Assembly (NCBI RefSeq): GCF_900110875.1
Contig: NZ_FOFM01000012.1
Coordinates: 1 to 64,000 of the forward strand
Length of the DNA: 64,000 nt
Reading direction: 5' to 3'
From: Pseudovibrio axinellae
Lineage (GTDB): Bacteria > Pseudomonadota > Alphaproteobacteria > Rhizobiales > Stappiaceae
The notes below the pieces were generated by a model. It saw nothing but the letters and a program-made list of their open reading frames with translations, did no database searches and was not told the DNA's origin. Of the stretch, positions 16,565 to 25,199 are shown piece after piece. The position numbers were made by a program, and so were the translations under genes. Numbering within the stretch: position 1 is the first letter of the stretch; each line of letters starts with the position of its first letter.

Positions 16565-17230
16565 TATGTGACCAACGTTTGTTGCAGCGCCCACCAGCCC
16601 ACTCCTGACCTCAATTTCGTCTGTTTTGGTAGGCCTATGAGGCATTTTAGAATTTTAATTTTGCCACGATCTGGTCACAATGGCTCTAGGTACATCTCCT
16701 TAACGACAACTGAGTGTATACTTTTCACCATAAAATGAATGTAGGCCTCATGTTTTTTCGGTTGACAGATTTGTTTGTTTAATATTCTGCGTGTCACCCA
16801 TGTTAAAGCACTGAAAAACAAGGACATTTTATCTATAAAATTTTATGAAATAACATCTAAATATAAATTTAAGTATAGGTTTGTTACATATAATATGAAT
16901 ACCTGTAGTTGTATTTATACTAAACATTAGATCAATATTGATTATCGATTTTAAAGTATAAAATTTTAAGACACATTTCAGCCTCAATTAAGGCGAAATA
17001 TCGAAGGCAGATCAGGCCCCCTCTCAACATTGGGGTGTAACCTGCGGTTTAAATCCCTTCTCGAATGAGTATTTCGGGCGAGTGGTGAAAATTCTGCAAG
17101 TTATGTATCGGGGGTTTGGTTGCGTTTCAGGAAACTGAAATGGAGTGAGGATCACGGTGTGATCCTTTTCGATGTTTGTCGCTATGGGGCATACTCAATT
17201 GAGTACATGGCGAAACAGGGAGGCTAGGCT
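16565..17230. other. AT-rich intergenic region before the secretion cassette
   Basis: No gene seen. Bases 16740-16980 are strikingly AT-rich compared with the surroundings. The last 130 bases hold two compact hairpins described separately. The low GC content could mark a strong promoter region, a silenced region bound by nucleoid proteins, or the edge of acquired DNA. Confidence 0.5.
17125..17169 (+). promoter_or_regulatory. Tandem hairpins upstream of the secretion cassette
   Basis: TTTCAG-GAAA-CTGAAA (17125-17140) is a perfect 6-pair stem with a GNRA-type loop. Nine bases on, GGATCAC-GGT-GTGATCC (17149-17165) is a 7-pair stem followed by TTTT. The second resembles a compact intrinsic terminator, so the pair could end a short leader RNA or act as a small RNA. 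Confidence 0.45.
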
Positions 17231-17296
17231 ATGACATATATTCGTAGTGTAGACTTGCACTCTGAGTGTGGCATTTGCCGCGTTCGGGTCCGCTGA
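17231..17296 (+). CDS. 21-codon leader ORF (unknown)
   Basis: ATG at 17231 opens a 21-codon frame, MTYIRSVDLHSECGICRVRVR in content, ending at TGA 17294-17296. It is preceded by GGGAGG (17218-17223) with a seven-base spacer, one of the best ribosome binding sites in this region. The peptide is basic at its C-terminus and has a C-G-I-C pair. It lies 178 bases upstream of the small secreted-protein gene. It could be a regulatory leader peptide or a small product in its own right. No family is recognised, and chance occurrence cannot be excluded. Confidence 0.4.
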   Translation: MTYIRSVDLHSECGICRVRVR

Positions 17297-17474
17297 GACT
17301 TTCCTGACATAGAAACCGTTTTGGGTTTGGAACCTTTGTAGCCAGCACTGTTTGTGAAGCCAGCTAAAGGACCTCCTGCCAACGGTCTCACACGACAATC
17401 TAACACCATCGCACCTGGGGCCTTTTCCGGGAACGGTGGAACACATCTAACTTTTGTCTGAAAGGGAAAAAGAC

Positions 17475-17828
17475 ATGGGCTGGTGGAATCCATTTGAAGC
17501 AATCGCAGACGTTGCAACGCAAGCAATTGCAACGGTTATTGAAGGTGTGGCGACAGCACTTGGCGAGCCTGTATTGGGCAAGCAGATTGCGGATGTTTTT
17601 GAAGCTGTGACAGAAACTATTGTTGATGTTGTTGTCGATATAGCGGTCGGGGTTTCAACTTCAACCCCAGTACAGGCCACGATAAATGTCGTGATTGACC
17701 TGGCAGAGGGAGCTAAGGATGTTTACGACGCTCTTACCGAGCCGGTGACTCCTACTGAGCTTGCCATGACAGATGCACCTGGTTTGGAGCTTACTGCAAA
17801 CTATGGCTCTGATGACATGCTGTTGTAA
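17475..17828 (+). CDS. Small acidic protein, putative type I secretion substrate
   Basis: A 117-residue protein with no family I recognise. It begins MGWWNPFEAIADVATQ, continues in amphipathic, alanine/valine-rich helices (IATVIEGVATALGEP, ETIVDVVVDIAVGV, NVVIDLAEGAKDVYDAL), contains no Cys, Arg or His and only two Lys, and is strongly acidic. It has no N-terminal signal peptide. It ends ANYGSDDMLL: an acidic residue followed by hydrophobic residues at the very C-terminus is the known signal form of PrtDEF-type secreted proteins. AAGGGAAAAAGAC precedes the ATG. The exporter gene starts 26 bases after its stop. It lacks RTX repeats. Function could be bacteriocin, pore-former or surface protein; none is shown. 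Confidence 0.7.
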   Translation: MGWWNPFEAIADVATQAIATVIEGVATALGEPVLGKQIADVFEAVTETIVDVVVDIAVGVSTSTPVQATINVVIDLAEGAKDVYDALTEPVTPTELAMTDAPGLELTANYGSDDMLL

Positions 17829-17854
17829 TCAGTCGGGTTGGGGGCCAGCGGCAT

Positions 17855-19630
17855 ATGCTGCGGTCCCCATCTCATCTTGACAGGAACAAGAAGCTGGAGG
17901 GTCCTTTGGGTAAGCTGTCACAAGAACGTCCATCCTATATCTCCAACGCCTTTCGCAATCTTTACCGCGTGTTTTGGGGCATCGGTGGTATCAGCATGTT
18001 AATCAACCTGCTTATGCTCACAGGCCCATTGTTTATGCTGCAGGTTTATGATCGTGTATTGTCCAGCAGCTCCGTTCCAACCCTCGTTGTTCTCAGCCTT
18101 TTTGTGGCTGTCCTTTATGTGTTTTATGGAATTCTTGAAGGCTTGAGAAACCGGGTTCTCTTGCGTGTTGGACAGCGCGTGGACGAACAACTTTCCGGTC
18201 TTGCTTTTGGGGCATCCACCCGTATCCCGCTGGTTATGGGCTCTGAGGGTGAACGCTCCAGGCCCGTGAGTGATCTGGACGCCATCCGTCAGTTTTTATC
18301 CGGCTCTGGTCCATCAGCTATTTTTGATATGCCTTGGATGCCATTGTATCTTGGTATCGTATTCCTGTTTCACCCGCTTTTAGGAAGCGCTGCCTTGTGC
18401 GGCGCATTGCTCATTTGTGTTTTAATTGCGCTGAACGAGTTGTCTTCTCGTCGTCCAGCAGCAAACACCGCAGTTGAAGCAAACAAGCGCACCACACTTG
18501 TTGAAACTTGTCGGCGCAATGCAGAAAGCATTGAGGCGATGGGGATGATTGACAACCTGCGTACGCGCTGGGAGACCAATAACCAAGTCTATCTTGGCCG
18601 CCAGCGCGCTGCCTTTGATCGCTCCAACACTTTCACCACCATGATTAAGACCCTGCGCTTCATGCTGCAGTCTGCTATTTTGGGCCTTGGGGCATGGTTG
18701 GTGATCAAGCAGGAAGTCTCAGCCGGAGTGATGATTGCGTCCTCCATCATGACTGCGCGTGCTTTGGCTCCTGTTGAAATGGCGATCGTGAATTGGCGCG
18801 GCTTTGTTGCCGCCAGAGTGGGCATTGCGCGCCTTACCAGAACTTTTGAAACACAAGGCGCACCCAAAGAGCAGATATCCATCCCCTACCCCGACGCAGC
18901 GCTGACGGTTGATGCCTTGTCCTGCGGCCCGGTTGCAGCACGTGAGTCCTTTGTTAAAAATGTTTCGCTGGACCTGAAGGCGGGCGATGGCCTGGGGATC
19001 ATCGGACACTCTGGTTCTGGCAAGTCAACACTGGCCAGAGCAATGGTTGGCGTTACCGACCCAATCAAAGGCTCCATCCGCTTTGACGGCGCGCAGCTTA
19101 GCCAGTGGAGTGCCTCTGAGCGCGGTGACTTTATCGGCTACCTACCTCAAGATATTCAACTTTTTGACGGAACCATCGCTGAAAATATCCAACGCTTCAA
19201 GCCAGAGGCAACCACTGACAAGTTGATAGAGGCAGCACGTCTTGCCGATGTGCATGAGCTGATTGTGAGTTTGCCGGAGGGTTATAATACCCATATTGGA
19301 GCGACCGGTTACGGCCTGTCCGGTGGTCAGCGGCAGCGTATAGCACTGGCGCGGGCGCTGTATGGCAACCCCTTCCTGATCGTGCTGGATGAACCGAACT
19401 CCAACCTGGATGCTGAGGGCGAAGCAGCGCTAACCAATGCGATCCACAATATGCGTGAGCGCGGGTCAATTGTAATCGTGGTCGCGCACCGTCCTGCAGC
19501 CACGTCAGCCGTTTCTCAGGTTTTGGTTATGAATGATGGATGCGCCGAAGCTTTAGGCCCCAAAGACACGATCATGAAACAGGTGATCGCCCCTCTTTGC
19601 AAACCACAGGAGGTTGTGCTCAATGGTTAA
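17855..19630 (+). CDS. prtD: Type I secretion ABC transporter (PrtD/AprD family)
   Basis: A 591-residue inner-membrane exporter/ATPase. Six membrane segments occupy roughly residues 30-330, with the family phrase LTGPLFMLQVYDRVLSSSS. The nucleotide-binding domain has Walker A GHSGSGKST (about 385), signature LSGGQRQRIALARAL (about 487) and Walker B FLIVLDEPNSNLD (about 507). There is no N-terminal C39 peptidase or C39-like domain, so substrates are exported without leader cleavage. The ATG at 17855 has a poor ribosome binding site; a TTG near 17904 behind GGAGGG is an alternative. It overlaps the adaptor gene by eight bases. No outer-membrane TolC partner is encoded here. Confidence 0.93.
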   Translation: MLRSPSHLDRNKKLEGPLGKLSQERPSYISNAFRNLYRVFWGIGGISMLINLLMLTGPLFMLQVYDRVLSSSSVPTLVVLSLFVAVLYVFYGILEGLRNRVLLRVGQRVDEQLSGLAFGASTRIPLVMGSEGERSRPVSDLDAIRQFLSGSGPSAIFDMPWMPLYLGIVFLFHPLLGSAALCGALLICVLIALNELSSRRPAANTAVEANKRTTLVETCRRNAESIEAMGMIDNLRTRWETNNQVYLGRQRAAFDRSNTFTTMIKTLRFMLQSAILGLGAWLVIKQEVSAGVMIASSIMTARALAPVEMAIVNWRGFVAARVGIARLTRTFETQGAPKEQISIPYPDAALTVDALSCGPVAARESFVKNVSLDLKAGDGLGIIGHSGSGKSTLARAMVGVTDPIKGSIRFDGAQLSQWSASERGDFIGYLPQDIQLFDGTIAENIQRFKPEATTDKLIEAARLADVHELIVSLPEGYNTHIGATGYGLSGGQRQRIALARALYGNPFLIVLDEPNSNLDAEGEAALTNAIHNMRERGSIVIVVAHRPAATSAVSQVLVMNDGCAEALGPKDTIMKQVIAPLCKPQEVVLNG

Positions 19631-20939
19631 GAAAGAGCGCGGACCCTACGATATCAGCGCAAGTATTGGCCGTCATTTACGCGTTGCGGGCTATCTTGCC
19701 GTAGTTTTGGTGCTGGGTGCTGGCAGCTGGTCGGTCATCAGTGAGATTTCCGGTGCAGTTGTTGCGCCTGCAAGGATTGTGGTGGAGACCAGCACCAAGT
19801 CGGTTCAACATCGCGATGGCGGGATCATTGAACAGATTTTGGTCAGGAACGGGGACCCGGTGAAAGCTGGAGATCTGGTGCTGAAGCTGGATGATACGCT
19901 GACGCGCGCCAATCTTGCTGTTTTAACCCACCAGTTGGATGAGCTGTATGCCCGCGAGGCACGGCTGCTTGCCGAGATCCGGGGCGATGGGGATATTCAG
20001 TTTAAACAGAACGGAGCATCCCAAGGCCCAAGTGCGAACCAACTGAGTGTTCAAAGCACTCAGCGCAACATGTTGGAAGCTCGTCAAAAAAACCATTTAA
20101 GCAAGAAAGAGCAGTTGAAGGCGCAGATCGGGCAGTTTGAAAAGCAAATTGTCGGGATGATGCGCCAGCAACAGGCCAAGCAGGTTGAAGTGGAGTTGAT
20201 TGATGCTGAATTGGCTGGCTTGGAATCCTTGCGCAAGAAGAAGCTGGTGACCGCCTCTCGGGTGATGGCATTTCAGCGCGAACGCAGCGCACTGGAAGGT
20301 GAACTGGGTGCCATTATTGCAGACATTGCCCGAACACAAGAGGCCATCAGCGAACGCAGGCTTATGATCCTGCAGACGGACGAGGAGCTGCGCTCCGCAA
20401 ATCTGGATGAGCTTGGGCAAGCACGGGCACACATTGCTGAGCTCGAAGAGCGCCGCATTGCTGCAAAGGATGAGTTGCGCCGCACACAAATTCGCGCCCC
20501 GCAAGACGGCAAGGTTTTTGATCTGGCGGTTCACACCATTGGCGGGGTGATCATGGGGGGCGATGTGGTACTGAAGATCGTGCCGCAAGAAGACCAGCTC
20601 ATCGTGGAAGCGAAAATCAAGCCGGTGGATGTGGACCAGATCAATCCTGATCAGGACGCCACCATCCGCTTGCCCGCTTTTGACAGGCGCACAACGCCAG
20701 AGTTGAAAGCACGGCTCAAAACAATTTCGCCCGATCTTGTGTACGACCCAAGAACAGGAAACCCATATTATCTGGCGGAACTGTCGATTGCAGAGGAGGA
20801 ACTGGAGCGTCTGGAGGGCAAAACCCTTATCCCGGGCATGCCCGTTGAGGCCTTCATCACAACAGAAAACCGCTCTGTCCTATCGTACCTCGTCAAACCC
20901 GTAATGGACCAAATCGCCCACGCGATGAGAGAGAGCTGA
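19623..20939 (+). CDS. prtE: Type I secretion membrane-fusion protein (HlyD/PrtE family)
   Basis: A 438-residue periplasmic adaptor. A single membrane anchor lies near residues 20-45 (VAGYLAVVLVLGAGSWSVI). The hairpin of lipoyl halves reads VQHRDGGIIEQILVRNGDPV and, after a long coiled coil (about 95-290, rich in QLDELYAREARLL- and EELRSANLDELGQ-type heptads), TQIRAPQDGKVFDLAVHTIGG. The C-terminal domain includes LIVEAKIKPVDVDQI and GMPVEAFI. I start at ATG 19623, behind a full AGGAGG; the ORF overlaps the ABC gene. It links the ABC exporter to an outer-membrane channel encoded elsewhere. Confidence 0.93.
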   Translation: MVKKERGPYDISASIGRHLRVAGYLAVVLVLGAGSWSVISEISGAVVAPARIVVETSTKSVQHRDGGIIEQILVRNGDPVKAGDLVLKLDDTLTRANLAVLTHQLDELYAREARLLAEIRGDGDIQFKQNGASQGPSANQLSVQSTQRNMLEARQKNHLSKKEQLKAQIGQFEKQIVGMMRQQQAKQVEVELIDAELAGLESLRKKKLVTASRVMAFQRERSALEGELGAIIADIARTQEAISERRLMILQTDEELRSANLDELGQARAHIAELEERRIAAKDELRRTQIRAPQDGKVFDLAVHTIGGVIMGGDVVLKIVPQEDQLIVEAKIKPVDVDQINPDQDATIRLPAFDRRTTPELKARLKTISPDLVYDPRTGNPYYLAELSIAEEELERLEGKTLIPGMPVEAFITTENRSVLSYLVKPVMDQIAHAMRES

Positions 20940-21196
20940 TATACATAATTGGAACGCACGCTCTTGTAGGCGCTGAATTGTGCTGTTTGACCAAAGCAGA
21001 CATTGGAGCTTTGCGCGGAAGAACTCAGGCTATAAGTATTTTTCGACTGCAGGTGGATTTCATTCAAGTCTAGGTTAAAGCCATAACGCTTGCTCGTCTG
21101 GGCGCAATGAAATATCCGGTGCTATTGCTAAAGTCATTGTAAATTAAATGATATTCTAAGTTTCAATGCTCGAATAAACCTTTGCAACAGGGCCAT
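20940..21196. other. Intergenic, AT-rich, no gene
   Basis: Between the adaptor gene and the terminator of the convergent mdaB operon. I see no gene and no clear terminator for the secretion operon; base composition falls here toward that of the dkgB-mdaB block. Confidence 0.5.
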
Positions 21197-21234
21197 AAAA
21201 AGCATCAACCCTCTCGACACATAAGAGGGTTGAT
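21197..21234 (-). terminator. Rho-independent terminator of dkgB-mdaB
   Basis: On the minus strand ATCAACCCTCT (21234-21224) pairs perfectly over 11 bases with AGAGGGTTGAT (21214-21204), followed by GCTTTTT. Confidence 0.8.
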
Positions 21235-21315
21235 AGGCTATGCTGTCTAAGAGCAATCTTCCCCCAAGTGGGATAGTCAAGAGAAAGATTGCGTGTGTCG
21301 GTGTGTTAGCTCAAT

Positions 21316-21894
21316 CTAAATTAGTTCCTTCAAGTGTGCCTTATATCTTTCAAAATCGACCTCTATCTGAGGATTTTTCATAACGTCATTAGACATAAAG
21401 GTTTTGATCGGAGACATTCCCAAAAACTGATGTGCTTTGTGAAATGGCAAGTAAACACCGTCAACACCAGCCCCTTCAAAAAACTGAGAAGGATCAGTAA
21501 ATGCCTGTTGCGGAGCATTCCACGTAACCGAAAACATATACCTTTTGCCCTGGATTAAGCCACCTGAACCGTATTTTTTTTCGGCATCACTCCTGGTTCT
21601 CCCGTCGCTTTGATACAAACGACCATGGCCAACGGTAAACACCTCATCAATATACTTTTTTACGATCCATGGCGGTCCCATCCACCAGGCCGGATTCTGA
21701 TGAATCACGACATCCGACCATAACCATTTTTCGATTTCAGTCTCTATGTCGTAGGTCTTATCGATCTCAGTAACTTTAACATCATGGTTCAACTCGGTTA
21801 AGTAGCTTTCAGCCAGTGTTGCCAAGCTATTATTGAGAGATCCATCCGAATGAGCGAACTTCTTACTTCCATTGATGATTAAAACCTTGCTCAT
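21316..21894 (-). CDS. mdaB: MdaB-type NAD(P)H quinone reductase
   Basis: A 192-residue flavodoxin-fold quinone reductase of the MdaB/NQO1 group, reducing quinones by two electrons. Marks include VLIINGSKKFAHSDGSLN at the FMN-binding N-terminus, HQNPAWWMGPPWIVKKYIDEVF in the middle (shown here only as landmarks NPAWWMGPPW and YIDEVF) and YMFSVTWNAPQQAF. The ATG at 21894 follows the dkgB stop almost directly (TAAAATG), showing translational coupling. It probably works with dkgB on reactive carbonyls and quinones. Codon and base use is more AT-rich than in flanking genes. Confidence 0.9.
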   Translation of the reverse strand: MSKVLIINGSKKFAHSDGSLNNSLATLAESYLTELNHDVKVTEIDKTYDIETEIEKWLWSDVVIHQNPAWWMGPPWIVKKYIDEVFTVGHGRLYQSDGRTRSDAEKKYGSGGLIQGKRYMFSVTWNAPQQAFTDPSQFFEGAGVDGVYLPFHKAHQFLGMSPIKTFMSNDVMKNPQIEVDFERYKAHLKELI

Positions 21895-21895
21895 T

Positions 21896-22696
21896 TTAAT
21901 CATCCCACTTTGGCGCAAGACCATCTGGGCTCACTTTACGCGCGTTACTCTCAAGACCATCAATCAAGCCAATATCTTCGCTAGATAAATGGACCCTCTG
22001 AGCTTCAAGGTTACTTGTTAGATTCTCGCGTTTGGTTGAAGACGGAATTACGGCGAACTCTTTTGATATTGCCCATGCTAGGACAATTTGTGCAGGCGTT
22101 GCTTTATACTTGCTTGCGATATCAATGATCAAAGGATCTTTTAAAACTTCGCCATAGGCTAGCGTCATATAAGAGGTTACTTGAATGCCGTTTTCTCGCA
22201 TAAATGAAACCAGTTTTTGGTTTTGCAAGTATGGACTTAGTTCAATTTGGTTGGTAGCAATATTTTCCTTACCTACCGCATCAAAAGCTTTGTTTAACAA
22301 CTCGATGTTGAAGTTTGAGACACCAATTTGCTTGGTTAGCCCTAAAGACTTTGCCTCAAGCAATGCATGCATATACTCTTCAACATTCTCGTTTGTACCA
22401 GGCCAGTGAATTAACGTTAAGTCCACATAGTCTGTGTTTAATTTTTTTAAACTCTCTTTGAGGCTAGGGATCAGTTCAGCCTTGGACAGATTATCTACCC
22501 AGATTTTGGTTGTGAGAAACAACTCTTCTCTAGGTAAGTCTGATTCAGCTAATACTTCCCCAATGCTCGACTCGTTACCATAGATTTGAGCAGTATCAAT
22601 TGCGCGATATCCAACTTCTAACGCGTTTAATACTGAGCTTTTAACCACTTCGCCCTCTAAGCGAAAAGTGCCTACACCAAAAGGAGGTACGTTCAT
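21896..22696 (-). CDS. dkgB: Aldo/keto reductase, DkgB type
   Basis: A 266-residue NADPH-dependent reductase of the 2,5-diketo-D-gluconic acid reductase group, close in length and text to E. coli DkgB (267): [74 protein letters not shown] and [14 protein letters not shown]. The tetrad Asp/Tyr/Lys/His is present in [15 protein letters not shown] and LIHWP. Start is the ATG at 22696 behind GGAGA, which removes 26 residues of the open frame. It acts on keto-sugars, methylglyoxal and similar aldehydes. It heads an operon with mdaB and is divergent from a LysR gene. Confidence 0.93.
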   Translation of the reverse strand: MNVPPFGVGTFRLEGEVVKSSVLNALEVGYRAIDTAQIYGNESSIGEVLAESDLPREELFLTTKIWVDNLSKAELIPSLKESLKKLNTDYVDLTLIHWPGTNENVEEYMHALLEAKSLGLTKQIGVSNFNIELLNKAFDAVGKENIATNQIELSPYLQNQKLVSFMRENGIQVTSYMTLAYGEVLKDPLIIDIASKYKATPAQIVLAWAISKEFAVIPSSTKRENLTSNLEAQRVHLSSEDIGLIDGLESNARKVSPDGLAPKWDD

Positions 22697-22721
22697 GATG
22701 TCTCCAAAATTTTTATTATTG

Positions 22722-22773
22722 TTAACTGGTGATACAAACTTTACGCGGCAGTATAAATTCTGTAAAGTTAACA
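22722..22773. promoter_or_regulatory. LysR-type binding region between dkgB and lysR
   Basis: AACTTTAC (22738-22745) and GTAAAGTT (22763-22770) form a perfect 8-base inverted repeat 17 bases apart; GTTAAC occurs at 22722-22727 and 22768-22773. Lying between divergent genes, this fits a LysR-type recognition/activation region. Confidence 0.5.
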
Positions 22774-22805
22774 TTAATCAATTTTGAATTGACACAGAGT
22801 AACGA

Positions 22806-23711
22806 ATGAAGTCGACCTTAGATGAGATGAAAGCCCTAGTTACTGTAGTGGATACAGGAAGCATACGAGGGGCGTCAGAAATTCTCTCCCTCACACCTGC
22901 AGCGGTGAGCCGTACCATTTCGAGGTTAGAAGCCAAACTCGAAACCACCTTGTTAAGCCGCACCACACGCAAACTAAGCGTCACATCGGAGGGAAGCATT
23001 TACTTAAAAAAAGTTAGGAAGATACTTGAAGAGGTCGAACTAACTGAACAGCAATTGAGAATCCAGAAAGATACGCCTTCAGGCCTCTTACGCATCAATA
23101 CAGCAACGCCTTTCATCCTTCATGGGCTGGCTCCTTGTATTTCTCGTTATCGGGCCCTCTATCCTGACGTTGAAATCGAGCTTACGACAAACGAAGAAAA
23201 TATTGATTTAGTAGGGAAACACACCGATATAGCTATTCGTATTGGTCAATTGAAAGACTCTACATTGAGAGCGGTATTTATTGGCAACAGCAGAATACGT
23301 ATTGTTGCCAGTCCCGATTATTTAAAAGAGTTTGGTACACCAAGTTGTATCAAAGATCTTTCCAATCATAGACTGTTGGGATTCAGTAAACCTGAAGTAT
23401 TAAAAAATTGGCCAATTATAGATGAAAACGACAAAATCTTCAGAGCAACGAGTAGCTTACGAGCAGACAATGGTGAGGTAATTCGGCATCTAGCGCTAAG
23501 TGGTGCTGGGATTGCATGTTTATCTGATTTTATGACATATCGAGATAGAGAAAGCGGCAGCTTGGTCGAACTGTTCAAAGAGTCTTCGCTGAAAATTGAT
23601 CAACCCATTCATGCTATTTACTATAAAAACTCTGCGACATCTCTGAGAATTTCATCATTTATCAAATTTCTCAAAGAGAACCTAAAGGTTGAAAATAACG
23701 AGTTCATGTAG
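22806..23711 (+). CDS. LysR-family transcriptional regulator
   Basis: A 301-residue regulator with N-terminal helix-turn-helix (MKALVTVVDTGSIRGASEIL, LTPAAVSRTISRLEAKLETTL, LSRTTRKLSVTSEG) and a two-lobed effector domain (residues 90-300; FRATSSLRADNGEVIRHLAL, GAGIACLSDF). It belongs to the YafC/DsdC-neighbour subgroup that often borders dkgB in gammaproteobacteria. It is transcribed away from dkgB and presumably controls it in response to electrophiles or quinones. The gene is AT-rich relative to most of the window. Confidence 0.92.
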   Translation: MKSTLDEMKALVTVVDTGSIRGASEILSLTPAAVSRTISRLEAKLETTLLSRTTRKLSVTSEGSIYLKKVRKILEEVELTEQQLRIQKDTPSGLLRINTATPFILHGLAPCISRYRALYPDVEIELTTNEENIDLVGKHTDIAIRIGQLKDSTLRAVFIGNSRIRIVASPDYLKEFGTPSCIKDLSNHRLLGFSKPEVLKNWPIIDENDKIFRATSSLRADNGEVIRHLALSGAGIACLSDFMTYRDRESGSLVELFKESSLKIDQPIHAIYYKNSATSLRISSFIKFLKENLKVENNEFM

Positions 23712-24053
23712 ACGATCTGTAACATCAACATTGAATACTGGTTTAAGTGACATATGTTGTCTCGCTTTTCTGCAAAGTTTGATTCTGTTCGTTAAGAGGG
23801 CCTGCTTATATTATGCAGCGAACTTAGACCGACCCGATTTTAAGTGGAAATGTAAAGGGCAATGGATCTACTTGCCTCCGGCACGTTGCTATATGATTTC
23901 GGATAGGCTGCCTCAACCCTTGATAGACCTTCGTGTAAGGTCCGCTTCTGTCCCACCGCGTTATTGATCGCCTGTTATTGGTTGCCTCTCACACGCCACA
24001 ACACCCACTCTGCGCGCCCTCCGGTTGCTTTGTGGATCGCGTGGCATGTGGAG
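23712..24053. other. Intergenic, no gene seen
   Basis: 342 bases between the end of the LysR gene and the convergent serine hydrolase gene. Base composition shifts from AT-rich back to the window's average over this stretch. I see no terminator with a proper T-run and no recognisable repeat. Confidence 0.45.
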
Positions 24054-25106
24054 TTAGAACCAGTGGTAGGAGGGGAGGTTGCCGCCAATGGTGTTGATGA
24101 TGAGGGGTTCTATTTGCTCAAATAGTTTTTCGTTGTTGGAAAGGACAACGATGCCGATGTCTTCTTTTGGGTAGCCAACGGCATAGGAGCGGTATCCGGG
24201 GTTGCTGCCCCAGTGCCAGATTGACGGACTTGGCTCACTGGCCTGCAAGCCCCAACCTAATGACCACGCAATCGCGCCGGTGATTTTTGTGTCAGCCTTT
24301 ATCATCATCTGTTTAAGTGCTGGTTCGTGGGTTTCATCCAGCATCGCTGCAAGAAAATGAGCGTAGTCTCCCGCCGTTGTATGCAAGCTCCACGCTGCGC
24401 TGCCGGAGACCGGCTTTCGTTTCTCGCCTATGGGGTTGCCGTCACTGTCATAACCAAGGCGGATGCGATAGTCGTAAGCTGTTTGCCACTGGAAGCTGGT
24501 GGAGGGCATATTGAACGGTTCGAACACGTGAATGCGGGCCAGCGTTTCCAGCGAAAGGCCAGTGCGTCGTTCCAAAACCTTTTGCAGCATGCCATAGCCA
24601 TAACCGGAGTAGGAAAAGCTGGTGCCTGGGTCAAACCGCAGCGCTTTTTGCGCCTTGGCAGCGTTGCCCTTAAAGCCAGCACTGTGAGAAAGCAGCATAC
24701 GGGCGCTTATGTCTTGCACACGCGGGTCAGTATCATCAAACAGATCAGGTGCATATTGATAGAGCGGACGCTCCAGACTGAGGATCTCTAGCTCAACCAT
24801 CTTCAAAATAAGGTAGGCAAAGACCGGCTTGCCCAAGGAGGCTGCTTCAAAGATGGGCTCTTGCGCGCCAGAAACCGTCTGCCCCGTTGCGGTCCTGTCA
24901 TATAAGCGAATAAACTCCACCTGCCCGCCCCGCACCACAGCCACACTGAGGGATGTGCTCGGGTTTTCCAGGTGGATGGCTCTGGCCTGTTCGTCCAGCG
25001 CTGTAATCACCTGATCCCGAGGCGCAGATGTTTGTAAAGGCGCTGCCTGATCGCAGGCCCCAAGAGCAAAAACTCCTGCTAAAGCCCCAAGTATCCGAAG
25101 GTGCAT
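24054..25106 (-). CDS. Serine hydrolase lipoprotein, beta-lactamase/AmpC-like family
   Basis: A 350-residue class C beta-lactamase-related protein. The N-terminus is a lipoprotein signal, with lipobox LGAC near residue 18, so it is probably membrane anchored in the periplasm. The S-x-x-K nucleophile motif is ASLGKPVF (about residues 90-97), the Tyr motif appears in FSYSGYGYGMLQKVLE, and the third motif in WHWGSNPGYRS. These proteins include peptidases, esterases and amidases as well as lactamases; resistance cannot be inferred. Single gene. Confidence 0.85.
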   Translation of the reverse strand: MHLRILGALAGVFALGACDQAAPLQTSAPRDQVITALDEQARAIHLENPSTSLSVAVVRGGQVEFIRLYDRTATGQTVSGAQEPIFEAASLGKPVFAYLILKMVELEILSLERPLYQYAPDLFDDTDPRVQDISARMLLSHSAGFKGNAAKAQKALRFDPGTSFSYSGYGYGMLQKVLERRTGLSLETLARIHVFEPFNMPSTSFQWQTAYDYRIRLGYDSDGNPIGEKRKPVSGSAAWSLHTTAGDYAHFLAAMLDETHEPALKQMMIKADTKITGAIAWSLGWGLQASEPSPSIWHWGSNPGYRSYAVGYPKEDIGIVVLSNNEKLFEQIEPLIINTIGGNLPSYHWF

Positions 25107-25199
25107 GTGAAACCCGTTTTGCTTAAAGCCCTTTGTAAAAGTGCTAGGTAATGATTATGGCGTCAAGATGTCAGGTTGTAACCAATATGTCTGTAACGC

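Noticed and set aside
16740-16980. AT-rich block considered as replication origin or attachment site
   Set aside because: No iterons, DnaA-box clusters, integrase or tRNA end are visible.
24054-25106. Serine hydrolase considered as a resistance beta-lactamase
   Set aside because: S-x-x-K family is broad, the Tyr motif is not the classic Y-S-N, and context gives no support for antibiotic hydrolysis.
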